Positions 1 through 4,699 of a DNA stretch of 8,316 nt are shown here, one piece after another. The notes beneath the pieces were generated by a model. The model ran no database searches. It was not told the DNA's origin and worked only from the letters and a program-made list of their open reading frames with translations. This DNA comes from Streptomyces lilacinus (GTDB lineage Bacteria > Actinomycetota > Actinomycetes > Streptomycetales > Streptomycetaceae), in NCBI GenBank assembly GCA_000715685.1, contig KL569450.1, positions 8,838 to 17,153 of the forward strand, written 5' to 3'. The first letter of the stretch is position 1, and each line of letters begins with the position of its first letter. The translations under genes and the position numbers were made by a program.

Positions 1-9
1 GACCGGGGT

Positions 10-28
10 TCGGGGGCGGAGCCCCCGA
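10..28 (-). terminator. GC-rich hairpin downstream of the first minus-strand gene
   Basis: CGGGGGC (11-17) pairs perfectly with GCCCCCG (21-27) around a GGA loop, and one more T-A pair extends the stem to 10-28. It lies 7 bp past the stop codon of the minus-strand gene, where an intrinsic-type terminator would sit. There is no clear U-tract, which is usual for Streptomyces terminators. From memory, hairpins of this form are very common after genes in this genus. Function is inferred from position. Confidence 0.6.
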
Positions 29-35
29 GAGCCCC

Positions 36-551
36 TCAGCGCTTCTTGCGCCGCCCGCGCAGCAGCCGCGGCAGGGCCGCCGGCATCGGGTGCCGCGTCG
101 TCGCCGGCGTAGGCAGCGGCACCGCCGCCAGCGAGCCGTCCGGCAGCTCCGCAGCCGCCGCCGCGCCACCCGTCGGCGCGAGCCGCAGCACGCGGCACTC
201 CGCCGCCCACCGCTCCTCGATCCGCTCCGCGTCCGGCGCGTTCAGCCGCTTGCCCTTGAGCTCGGCGACGGCCGCCGTCCACGCCTCGCCCCGCGCCGGC
301 AGTTCGCCGACCGTCGCGGTCCAGGAGACGAGCCGCCCGCCCTTGTCCTTGCTGCGGACGGTCACGGTCGCCGTGGCGCCGTCGGCCAGGCCGAGGTCGG
401 CCACCGGCTGCTCGCCGGGGCCGCCGACGACGTGCGCGGCGCCCTCGTGCCAGACGTGCCACAGGGCCCGGCTGGGCCCGGTCGGGCCCTGCACCCAGAT
501 GAGGCCGGACTTCTTCGTGGCCTCTTCGATCAGCGCCTGCGTCATGGTCAT
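36..551 (-). CDS. Conserved hypothetical protein, 171 aa, possible split-barrel (PPOX-like) fold
   Basis: The gene reads minus-strand from ATG (551-549) to TGA (38-36). The open frame runs far upstream of this ATG, but that part is low-complexity and antisense to the transporter gene. The ATG lies 7 nt from a TAAGGT -10 box, so this start is preferred; a second ATG two codons in (545-543) is possible. The N-terminus has a short helix with a GLIWVQ strand (residues 16-21). An Ala/Trp/His-rich segment (about 29-40, ALWHVWHEG) and alternating strands through about residue 125 (ATVTVRSKDKGGRLVSWTATV) follow. This pattern resembles pyridoxamine-phosphate-oxidase-like split barrels, but I see no diagnostic flavin motif. 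The C-terminal third is Ala/Pro-rich and disordered-looking and ends in a basic RGRRKKR tail. There is no signal peptide or membrane segment. Role unknown; the fold is a weak inference. Confidence 0.8.
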   Translation of the reverse strand: MTMTQALIEEATKKSGLIWVQGPTGPSRALWHVWHEGAAHVVGGPGEQPVADLGLADGATATVTVRSKDKGGRLVSWTATVGELPARGEAWTAAVAELKGKRLNAPDAERIEERWAAECRVLRLAPTGGAAAAAELPDGSLAAVPLPTPATTRHPMPAALPRLLRGRRKKR

Positions 552-558
552 GCGTCCT

Positions 559-589
559 ACCTTATGTGCGCCGCCTACGCTGGTGTCGT
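559..589 (-). promoter_or_regulatory. Probable promoter of the 171-aa gene, leaderless type
   Basis: On the minus strand, TAAGGT (564-559) matches the Streptomyces -10 form TAnnnT and is followed by 7 nt and then the ATG at 551. Transcription would therefore start at or next to the A of the start codon. A weak -35, ACGACA (589-584, GACA matching the consensus), lies 19 nt upstream and overlaps the GTG start of the divergent transporter gene. The same bases contain a purine stretch that could act as a weak ribosome-binding site if the true transcription start lies further upstream. Confidence 0.5.
576..581 (+). promoter_or_regulatory. Probable -10 box of the EamA transporter gene, leaderless type
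   Basis: TACGCT fits the Streptomyces -10 form and is followed by 6 nt and then the GTG start at 588, which puts the predicted transcription start on the start codon. There is no ribosome-binding sequence between the box and the GTG. No convincing -35 hexamer is visible at 16-19 nt upstream, so the promoter may need an activator or a different sigma factor. Confidence 0.5.
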
Positions 590-1571
590 GAGTGCCGCCC
601 CCGCCCGAACCCCCGTCCCGTCGGCCGCCGCCCCCGCGTCCGCGTCTCCCTCCGAGGCCGAGCCCGCGCCCGCGTCCGCGTCCGTCCGTACGGAACTGAT
701 CCTGCTGGCGATAGCCATCGCCGGCGTCTCCCTCTCCGCCCCCCTGATCGCGGCGACCGCCGCCCCCGCCCTGGCCATCGCCTTCTGGCGCAACGCCATG
801 GCCGTCGGCGCCCTCACCCCGCTCGCCCTGTGGCGGCACCGCGCCGAGCTGCGCGGCATCGGCCGCCGGACGGCGTTGCTGGCGGTCGCCGCGGGCGCGC
901 TGCTCGCGCTGCACTTCGGGGTCTGGCTGCCGAGCCTCCAGATGACCTCGGTGGCCTCGTCCACCGCGCTGGTCACCACCACCCCCATCTGGACCACGTT
1001 GCTGCTGCGCCTGCGCGGCCACCGCCCGCCCGCGCTGGTGTGGGCGGGCACGGCGCTCTCGTTCCTCGGCGTGCTGACGCTTACGGGCGTCGACCTCTCC
1101 CTCTCCCCGCGCGCCCTGGCCGGCGACGCCCTCGCCCTCGCGGGCGGCATCGCGGCGGCCGGCTACGTCCTGCTGGGCGCGGAGGTGCGCCGGACGGTGA
1201 GCACGGTGACGTACACGTACCTCTGCTACGCGACCACGACCGTGCTGCTGCTGGCCGCGTGCCTGATCGGCGGCGTGCGGCTCGGCGGGTACAGCGGCGA
1301 GACGTGGCTGAAGCTGGCCGTGCTCACGATCACCGCGCAGCTGCTCGGCCACTCGCTGATCAACCGGGTGGTCAAGGGCCTCGGCCCGTCGGTCACCTCC
1401 ACCGCGATCCTGCTCGAGACGCCCGGCGCGGCGTTGATCGCCGCGGTGTGGCTGGGCCAGCAGCCGCCCGCCGTGGCCTACCCGGCGCTCGCCGTGATCA
1501 TGGCGGGCCTGGCGCTGGTCATCATGGGCGACCGGAAGAAGGAGCCGGTCACCCCCGAGACAGGGGTGTAG
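588..1571 (+). CDS. EamA/DMT-superfamily transporter (10-TMS drug/metabolite exporter type)
   Basis: This is a 327-aa integral membrane protein, the usual length for the drug/metabolite transporter superfamily, which has two EamA repeats of five helices. The protein starts with an Ala/Pro/Ser-rich cytosolic stretch (about 1-35). Hydrophobic helices run from LILLAIAIAGVS (about 39-50) to the final AVIMAGLALVIMG. Family signatures include FWRNAMAVGALTPLAL in the first repeat (arginine after the first loop), SSTALVTTTPIWTTLLL (conserved TTTPIWT), and in the second repeat STAILLETPGAALIAAVWLGQQP, matching the usual 'E-P-x-x-A-x-x-x-x-x-G' end motif. It ends in a short charged tail. GTG 588 is chosen because a -10 box lies 6 nt upstream; ATG 564 is in frame but lies before that box. 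Substrate unknown: the family exports amino acids, metabolites or drugs. It is divergent from the 171-aa gene and convergent with corA. Confidence 0.92.
   Translation: MSAAPARTPVPSAAAPASASPSEAEPAPASASVRTELILLAIAIAGVSLSAPLIAATAAPALAIAFWRNAMAVGALTPLALWRHRAELRGIGRRTALLAVAAGALLALHFGVWLPSLQMTSVASSTALVTTTPIWTTLLLRLRGHRPPALVWAGTALSFLGVLTLTGVDLSLSPRALAGDALALAGGIAAAGYVLLGAEVRRTVSTVTYTYLCYATTTVLLLAACLIGGVRLGGYSGETWLKLAVLTITAQLLGHSLINRVVKGLGPSVTSTAILLETPGAALIAAVWLGQQPPAVAYPALAVIMAGLALVIMGDRKKEPVTPETGV
633..682 (+). repeat. 14-bp direct repeat inside the EamA gene N-terminus
   Basis: CCCGCGTCCGCGTC occurs at 633-646 and again at 669-682, 36 nt apart, so the copies are in the same codon register. Each encodes part of a PASAS peptide, giving the N-terminal extension a duplicated Ala/Pro/Ser block around SPSEAE. 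This looks like local slippage expansion in a disordered tail ahead of the first membrane helix. Confidence 0.7.
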
Positions 1572-1590
1572 GGCAGCCCTAAGGCCCCTA
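1569..1590. terminator. Compact hairpin shared by two convergent stop codons
   Basis: The two genes are separated by only 16 bp. TAGGG (1569-1573), which contains the TAG stop of the transporter gene, can pair with CCCTA at 1577-1581 (3-nt loop) or with CCCTA at 1586-1590. The latter copy contains the complement of the TAG stop of corA. The stems are only 5 bp, so as a terminator this is weak; the symmetry of the stop codons is clear in the sequence. Confidence 0.35.
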
Positions 1591-2697
1591 CAGCCAGCCG
1601 TTCCGCTTGAAGCCGCGGTGGATCGTCACACAGATCGCGACCGTGACGACCATGACCGCCGGATAGCCGTACTTCCAGTGCAGCTCCGGCATGTGGTCGA
1701 AGTTCATGCCGTAGATCCCGGCGATCATCGTCGGCACCGCGAAGATCGCCGCCCATGAGGTGATCTTGCGCATGTCCTCGTTCTGGGCGACGGACGCCTG
1801 CGCGAGGTTGGCCTGGAGGATGGAGTTGAGCAGGTCGTCGAAGGAGACCACCTGCTCGTGGACGCGCGCGAGGTGGTCGGCGACGTCGCGGAAGTACTTC
1901 TGGATGTCCGGGTCGACCAGCCGCATCGGCCGCTCGCTCAGCAGCTGCATCGGCCGCATCAGCGGGGTGACCGCCCGCTTGAACTCCAGCACCTCGCGCT
2001 TGAGCTGGTAGATGCGGCCCGCGTCGCCGCCCCGGCGCGAGCCCTTGCTGGGCTCGGAGAAGACGTCGATCTCGACCTCGTCGATGTCGTCCTGCACGGC
2101 GTCCGCCACGGCTATGTAGCCGTCGACCACCTGGTCGGCGATGGCGTGCAGCACGGCCGAGGGGCCCTTGGCGAGCAGCTGCGGGTCGTCCTGCAGCCGG
2201 TGGCGCAGCGCGCGGAGCGAGCCCTGGCCGCCGTGCCGGACGGTGATGATGAAGTCCGGGCCGGTGAAGCACATCACCTCGCCCGTCTCCACCACCTCGC
2301 TGGTGGCGGTGAGTTCGGCGTGCTCCACGTAGTGGATGGTCTTGAAGACGGTGAAGAGCGTGTCGTCGTAGCGCTCGAGCTTGGGCCGCTGGTGGGCGTG
2401 GACCGCGTCCTCCACGGCCAGCGGGTGCAGGCCGAACTCCCGCGCTATGCCGGCGAACTCGTGCTCCGCCGGCTCGTGCAGCCCGATCCACGCGAAGCCG
2501 CCCTCGGCGCGCACGCGCCGCATGGCCTCCGCCGGGCTGACGTGGTCGCTGGCGCGCTTGCCGTCGCGGTAGACGGCGCAGTCCACGACGGCGCTGCTGG
2601 CGGAGGGGTCGCGGGTGGCGTCGTACCCGCCGCCGGGGACGGGCGCCCGGCGCAGGGCGGGGCGGACGGCGGCGCGCAGGTCACGGATCATCGACAT
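1588..2697 (-). CDS. corA: CorA-family magnesium/cobalt transport protein
   Basis: The 369-aa product matches the CorA family, pentameric inner-membrane channels that import Mg2+ (also Co2+/Ni2+). The N-terminal two thirds is a soluble domain with typical CorA segments: AWIGLHEPAEHEF, the LHPLAVEDAVHAHQRPKLERYDD block, and LFTVFKTIHY. Long helices follow, with many acidic residues (DDIDEVEIDVF). The C-terminus has two membrane helices (about 310-329 and 345-361). Between them is the universal selectivity motif Gly330-Met331-Asn332 (YGMN), followed by a loop with MPEL. The protein ends in a short basic tail (FKRNGWL), as expected. The start is ATG 2697, with GAAGGAG placed 6 nt upstream; the longer open frame upstream is not supported. 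The gene is monocistronic: convergent with the EamA gene, with a long intergenic region on its 5' side. No Mg2+ riboswitch is recognised. Confidence 0.96.
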   Translation of the reverse strand: MSMIRDLRAAVRPALRRAPVPGGGYDATRDPSASSAVVDCAVYRDGKRASDHVSPAEAMRRVRAEGGFAWIGLHEPAEHEFAGIAREFGLHPLAVEDAVHAHQRPKLERYDDTLFTVFKTIHYVEHAELTATSEVVETGEVMCFTGPDFIITVRHGGQGSLRALRHRLQDDPQLLAKGPSAVLHAIADQVVDGYIAVADAVQDDIDEVEIDVFSEPSKGSRRGGDAGRIYQLKREVLEFKRAVTPLMRPMQLLSERPMRLVDPDIQKYFRDVADHLARVHEQVVSFDDLLNSILQANLAQASVAQNEDMRKITSWAAIFAVPTMIAGIYGMNFDHMPELHWKYGYPAVMVVTVAICVTIHRGFKRNGWL

Positions 2698-2703
2698 GGC
2701 TGG

Positions 2704-2710
2704 CTCCTTC
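2704..2710 (-). promoter_or_regulatory. Ribosome-binding site fixing the corA start
   Basis: On the minus strand GAAGGAG is followed by 6 nt and the ATG at 2697. It is a near-perfect Shine-Dalgarno match and decides the start over the longer open frame extending to 2856. Confidence 0.85.
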
Positions 2711-2831
2711 ACGGGCCGGCCGTCAGTGCGGGCGAGGAACGCAAGCGCTGCCTGAAAACGTGGACGTGGTGGCCATGGGGGGTACGTCCGCAATTCGGGC
2801 GGCGCTTCGCGGCACGCGTTGCTGACGGCAG

Positions 2832-2854
2832 TTCGCGGAGAACTTCGCGAGAAC
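2832..2854. repeat. Tandem near-repeat upstream of corA
   Basis: TTCGCGGAGAAC (2832-2843) is followed immediately by TTCGCGAGAAC (2844-2854), the same word with one base deleted. A third TTCGCG lies at 2806-2811. The repeats are 135-157 bp upstream of the corA start, so an operator role is possible, but no known regulator site is recognised. Confidence 0.5.
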
Positions 2855-2907
2855 ACGGAACAAAGCGAGGGGTAGGCGCTCTTCCGCCAAATGCTGCGGG
2901 CGTGAAG

Positions 2908-2927
2908 GGACTTCCGCTGCGAAGTCC
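2908..2927. other. 7-bp inverted repeat (hairpin) in the corA upstream region
   Basis: GGACTTC (2908-2914) pairs perfectly with GAAGTCC (2921-2927) around a 6-nt loop. No T-tract follows on either strand and no gene ends here, so it is more likely a protein-binding palindrome or a leader-RNA hairpin than a terminator. Function unknown. Confidence 0.4.
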
Positions 2928-3031
2928 GGCGCGGGGAGGCCGGTCGCGGAAGGCTTCAGATCACACGATTCACACGGTGACGCGCGTCCGGAGCGGGAAG
3001 ACGGGAGAACTGTCGGTACTGCACGGTCGAC

Positions 3032-3152
3032 TAGGATCCACCGCAGCCCCACCTCCTCCGGCCGGTCCCCGCTGAGGGACGAACGTCATGCCTTGACCGC
3101 AGGCCGAGGCGAGTCCAGGCTAGCAGTCGCCCGACGCGTCAAGGCCCCCCTT
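3032..3152 (+). ncRNA. Possible small-RNA locus (TAGGAT box plus structured segment)
   Basis: TAGGAT at 3032-3037 is a good Streptomyces -10 sequence, with only a weak -35 (CTGTCG, 3010-3015, 16-nt spacing). Downstream there is no gene start for about 145 nt but there is pairing potential. GTCCC (3065-3069) pairs with GGGAC (3076-3080). GCCTTGAC (3090-3097) pairs perfectly with GTCAAGGC (3138-3145). Inside that, GGCGA (3108-3112) pairs with TCGCC (3127-3131). The long stem is followed by a C-run and TTT (3145-3153), which could act as a terminator. This could equally be a long 5' leader of the SUFU gene, though that gene has its own promoter at 3173. No known RNA family is recognised. Confidence 0.25.
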
Positions 3153-3172
3153 TGCCTGTTCGATACGCGTTC

Positions 3173-3178
3173 TATGCT
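3173..3178 (+). promoter_or_regulatory. -10 box of the SUFU gene, leaderless type
   Basis: TATGCT lies 6 nt before the ATG at 3185, so transcription is predicted to start at the ATG. No Shine-Dalgarno sequence is present in the 6 nt between. A poor -35 (TTGCCT, 3152-3157) is at 15-nt spacing. Confidence 0.55.
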
Positions 3179-3184
3179 CACTGC

Positions 3185-3784
3185 ATGTCAGATGTTCTCG
3201 CACTGGTCGAGGCCAGGCTGCAGACCGCCCTGGGTCGGCCGGACGCGCGCGCGGCGGTGACCTTCCTGGGCACGGACCGGATCGAGGTCCTGCGCTTCCG
3301 TGCCACGGACGACGGCGGCGACATCGTCCGCTACGCCACCCTCGGCATGTCCGCCCACCCCATGACCGACCCCACCGCCGTGGTCGCCGACCCCGTGCGC
3401 GGACCGCGCGCCGAGCTGATCCTGTCGGTCCGCCCGGGCCGGGCCGAGACCGACAAGGTGCTCCGCCCGCTCGCCGTGCTCGCCGCGTCCCCGCAGGTGG
3501 AGGGCCTCGTCGTGGCCCCCGGCGCCTCGCTGGACACCGGGGAGCCGCTGTGGCCGGGGGCGCCCTTCACCTCCGTCCTGGTCGCGGAGCCCGGCGGGCT
3601 GGTCGAGGACCTGGAGCTGGACGATCCCCTGGACCCCGTCCGCTTCCTCCCCCTCCTGCCAATGACCCCCAACGAGGCCGCCTGGAAGCGCGTCCAGGGC
3701 GCCGCCGCGCTGCAGGAACGCTGGCTGCGCCACGGCACGGACCTGCGCGACCCGCTGCGTGCGGGCGTTCCGCTGGGCGAGTGA
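3185..3784 (+). CDS. Suppressor-of-fused (SUFU) domain protein
   Basis: The 199-aa cytosolic protein fits the bacterial SUFU-like family along its whole length. Recognisable blocks are the N-terminal helix SDVLALVEARLQTALG, then IEVLRFRATDDGGDIVRYATLGMSAHPM (about residues 34-61, with the typical 'YATLGMS' turn), and RAELILSVR. After these come LAVLAASPQVEGLVVAPGASLDTGEPLWPGAPFTSVLV and, near the C-terminus, RFLPLLPMTPNEAAWKR. In animals SUFU regulates Hedgehog signalling. Bacterial members have been proposed, from comparative genomics, to act as immunity proteins against polymorphic toxins. No toxin gene is adjacent here, so this copy's role is unknown. ATG 3185 is chosen because a TATGCT box lies 6 nt upstream; TTG 3152 is also in frame but would precede the box. 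Confidence 0.85.
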   Translation: MSDVLALVEARLQTALGRPDARAAVTFLGTDRIEVLRFRATDDGGDIVRYATLGMSAHPMTDPTAVVADPVRGPRAELILSVRPGRAETDKVLRPLAVLAASPQVEGLVVAPGASLDTGEPLWPGAPFTSVLVAEPGGLVEDLELDDPLDPVRFLPLLPMTPNEAAWKRVQGAAALQERWLRHGTDLRDPLRAGVPLGE

Positions 3785-3807
3785 GCCCGGGGGCGCCGCC
3801 GGGGCGT

Positions 3808-3840
3808 GTCCGGAAGGGTGGGGGAGCGCCGACTCCGGAC
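3808..3840 (+). terminator. Inverted repeat downstream of the SUFU gene
   Basis: GTCCGGA (3808-3814) and TCCGGAC (3834-3840) are exact inverted copies separated by 19 nt, 24 bp after the SUFU stop codon. A second short stem, CCCGG/CCGGG (3786-3790 and 3799-3803), starts right after the stop. They may terminate SUFU transcription before the next gene's promoter; there is no T-tract and the loop is large. Confidence 0.35.
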
Positions 3841-3852
3841 GGGTGATCGTCC

Positions 3853-3878
3853 TTGACGGGAGGGCGGCCTGGTAGGAC
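3853..3878 (+). promoter_or_regulatory. Candidate promoter of the zinc-ribbon gene
   Basis: TTGACG (3853-3858) is a strong -35 match and TAGGAC (3873-3878) a good -10 match, but the spacing is 14 nt, shorter than the usual 16-18. The start ATG (3890) is 11 nt past the box, so the leader would be only about 4-5 nt long. GGAGG at 3883-3887 is just 2 nt from the ATG, too close to work as a normal ribosome-binding site. Confidence 0.45.
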
Positions 3879-3889
3879 CGTTGGAGGCT

Positions 3890-4531
3890 ATGAGGGGCGA
3901 ACCCAGTTGCCCGAAGTGCGGTGGCCGGGTGCGTGCGCCCGGTCTCTTCGCCGACTCCTGGCAGTGCGCCGTGCACGGCACCGTGCACCCTCTGCAGCCG
4001 GTCGTCCCGCCGAGCGTCGAGGCCCTGGGGGTCGTGGTCAACCGGGCCCGGGTGCCCGTCTGGATGCCCTGGCCGCTGCCCGTGGGCTGGCTCTTCACCG
4101 GGGTGGTCTGCGCCGGTGACGACCGCAGCGGCGGCCGGGCCACCGCCGTCGCCTGCTCCGGGCCCAGCCCCCTCGGCGGCCCCGGCGAGCTGCTGCTCGT
4201 CGCGGAGGAGCTCGGCGTCGGCCTCGGCTCGCGCTACGCCGGCGTCGACGGCCCCGACCCCGGCCCCTACCTCCGCGTCGACCACTCCCCCCACGCCAAG
4301 GTCCACGCCGCCGGCCGCCCCACCCCCCTCTGGCACGTCGACGGCGCCCCCGCAGACCGGGCCGTCTTCGCCGGCGAGGCGCTCGGGCTGTGGCTGTGGG
4401 CGATCGTGTGGCCGGAGCGGTCCGGTCTGCTGATGTACGACGAGCTGGTGCTGACCGATCTGCGCGATGCCGGCGCCGAGGTCGACCTTCTGCCGTGCGG
4501 GGCGCTGTCGCCGCGGATCCTGTCGCCCTAG
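3890..4531 (+). CDS. DUF6758-like zinc-ribbon protein of unknown function
   Basis: The 213-aa product begins MRGEPSCPKCGG. Cys7 and Cys10 form a CPxC knuckle. Cys26 and His29 (QCAVHG), with His33 nearby, can complete a zinc site, so the N-terminal 35 residues are probably a zinc ribbon. The rest is a globular domain containing VPVWMPWPLPVGWLFTGVVCAGD (about 55-77), a GPGELLLVAEELGVGLGSRYAG segment and GLWLWAIVWPERSGLLMYDELVLTDLRD near the C-terminus. No true membrane helix or signal peptide is obvious. I recognise it as a family widespread in streptomycetes and annotated DUF6758; no activity is known to me. ATG 3890 is chosen because the protein starts just before the zinc knuckle; TTG 3881, three codons upstream, is the alternative. 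Confidence 0.85.
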   Translation: MRGEPSCPKCGGRVRAPGLFADSWQCAVHGTVHPLQPVVPPSVEALGVVVNRARVPVWMPWPLPVGWLFTGVVCAGDDRSGGRATAVACSGPSPLGGPGELLLVAEELGVGLGSRYAGVDGPDPGPYLRVDHSPHAKVHAAGRPTPLWHVDGAPADRAVFAGEALGLWLWAIVWPERSGLLMYDELVLTDLRDAGAEVDLLPCGALSPRILSP

Positions 4532-4546
4532 CGGCGTCGAGCCGCT
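4530..4546 (+). terminator. Hairpin overlapping the stop codon of the zinc-ribbon gene
   Basis: AGCGGC (4530-4535), which starts inside the TAG stop, pairs with GCCGCT (4541-4546) around a GTCGA loop. It is a 6-bp GC-rich stem without a T-tract. It is a weak terminator or mRNA 3'-end stabiliser by position only. Confidence 0.35.
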
Positions 4547-4599
4547 GCGCCGGCCCCCGCGCACCGTGGGCGCCCTGTTCGGGTGCCCGCCGGTGGTCG

Positions 4600-4644
4600 C
4601 GTTGTGCCCACCCGTCCCGCCCTGCGGGACGATTGCCCACAACG
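4600..4644. repeat. Nested palindromic element upstream of the PHP gene
   Basis: The outer arms CGTTGTG (4600-4606) and CACAACG (4638-4644) are exact complements. The inner arms CGTCCCGC (4613-4620) and GCGGGACG (4624-4631) form a perfect 8-bp stem with a CCT loop. Between them lie 6 nt on each side that do not pair (CCCACC and ATTGCC), a symmetric internal loop. The 7-mer TGCCCAC also occurs as a direct repeat at 4605-4611 and 4634-4640, straddling the inner hairpin. I have a recollection, unverified, of near-identical elements in streptomycete intergenic regions. It lies 56-100 bp before the PHP start, so it could be a dispersed repeat, an operator, a terminator of the upstream gene, or a leader structure. 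Confidence 0.65.
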
Positions 4645-4686
4645 AGCCCGTTATCCTGAACCGGTCCAGTCCATTCCGTTCGCCGT

Positions 4687-4692
4687 GGGGAG
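4687..4692 (+). promoter_or_regulatory. Ribosome-binding site fixing the PHP-gene start
   Basis: GGGGAG is followed by 7 nt and then GTG 4700. The open frame extends to 4583, but that upstream part crosses the palindrome and has no family similarity. This site and the canonical D-L-H-T-H-S motif starting at residue 4 settle the start. Confidence 0.8.
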
Positions 4693-4699
4693 TCGTGCC

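Larger units (their letters stand above)
2698..3184. other. 487-bp divergent intergenic region between corA and the SUFU gene
   Basis: No convincing protein-coding gene is visible here: the open frames that cross it are extensions of antisense shadows with atypical composition. It should hold the corA promoter, but I could not place a good -35/-10 pair for it. Structures that can be seen are tandem TTCGCG-type repeats (2832-2854), a 7-bp hairpin (2908-2927), a TCACACG direct repeat (2961-2967 and 2970-2976), a TAGGAT box (3032-3037) followed by paired segments, and the promoter of the SUFU gene (3173-3178). Confidence 0.7.

Noticed and set aside
564..566. ATG as an alternative start of the EamA gene
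   Set aside because: It precedes the TACGCT -10 box and would add eight residues without any ribosome-binding site; GTG 588 fits the promoter better.
552..1352. An N-terminal extension of the 171-aa gene into the transporter gene
   Set aside because: The extension is antisense to the EamA gene and low in complexity; a -10 box directly before ATG 551 marks the real start.
2723..3052. A 109-codon minus-strand frame in the corA upstream region
   Set aside because: No ribosome-binding site, no family resemblance and unbiased codon use; treated as non-coding intergenic sequence.
1858..3075. A 405-codon plus-strand frame
   Set aside because: It runs antisense through corA and into the intergenic region, with no recognisable domain and no credible start.
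3185..4531. A toxin-immunity or defence island built around the SUFU gene
   Set aside because: No nuclease, toxin, secretion or defence domain is encoded nearby, and the neighbours look like conserved core genes.
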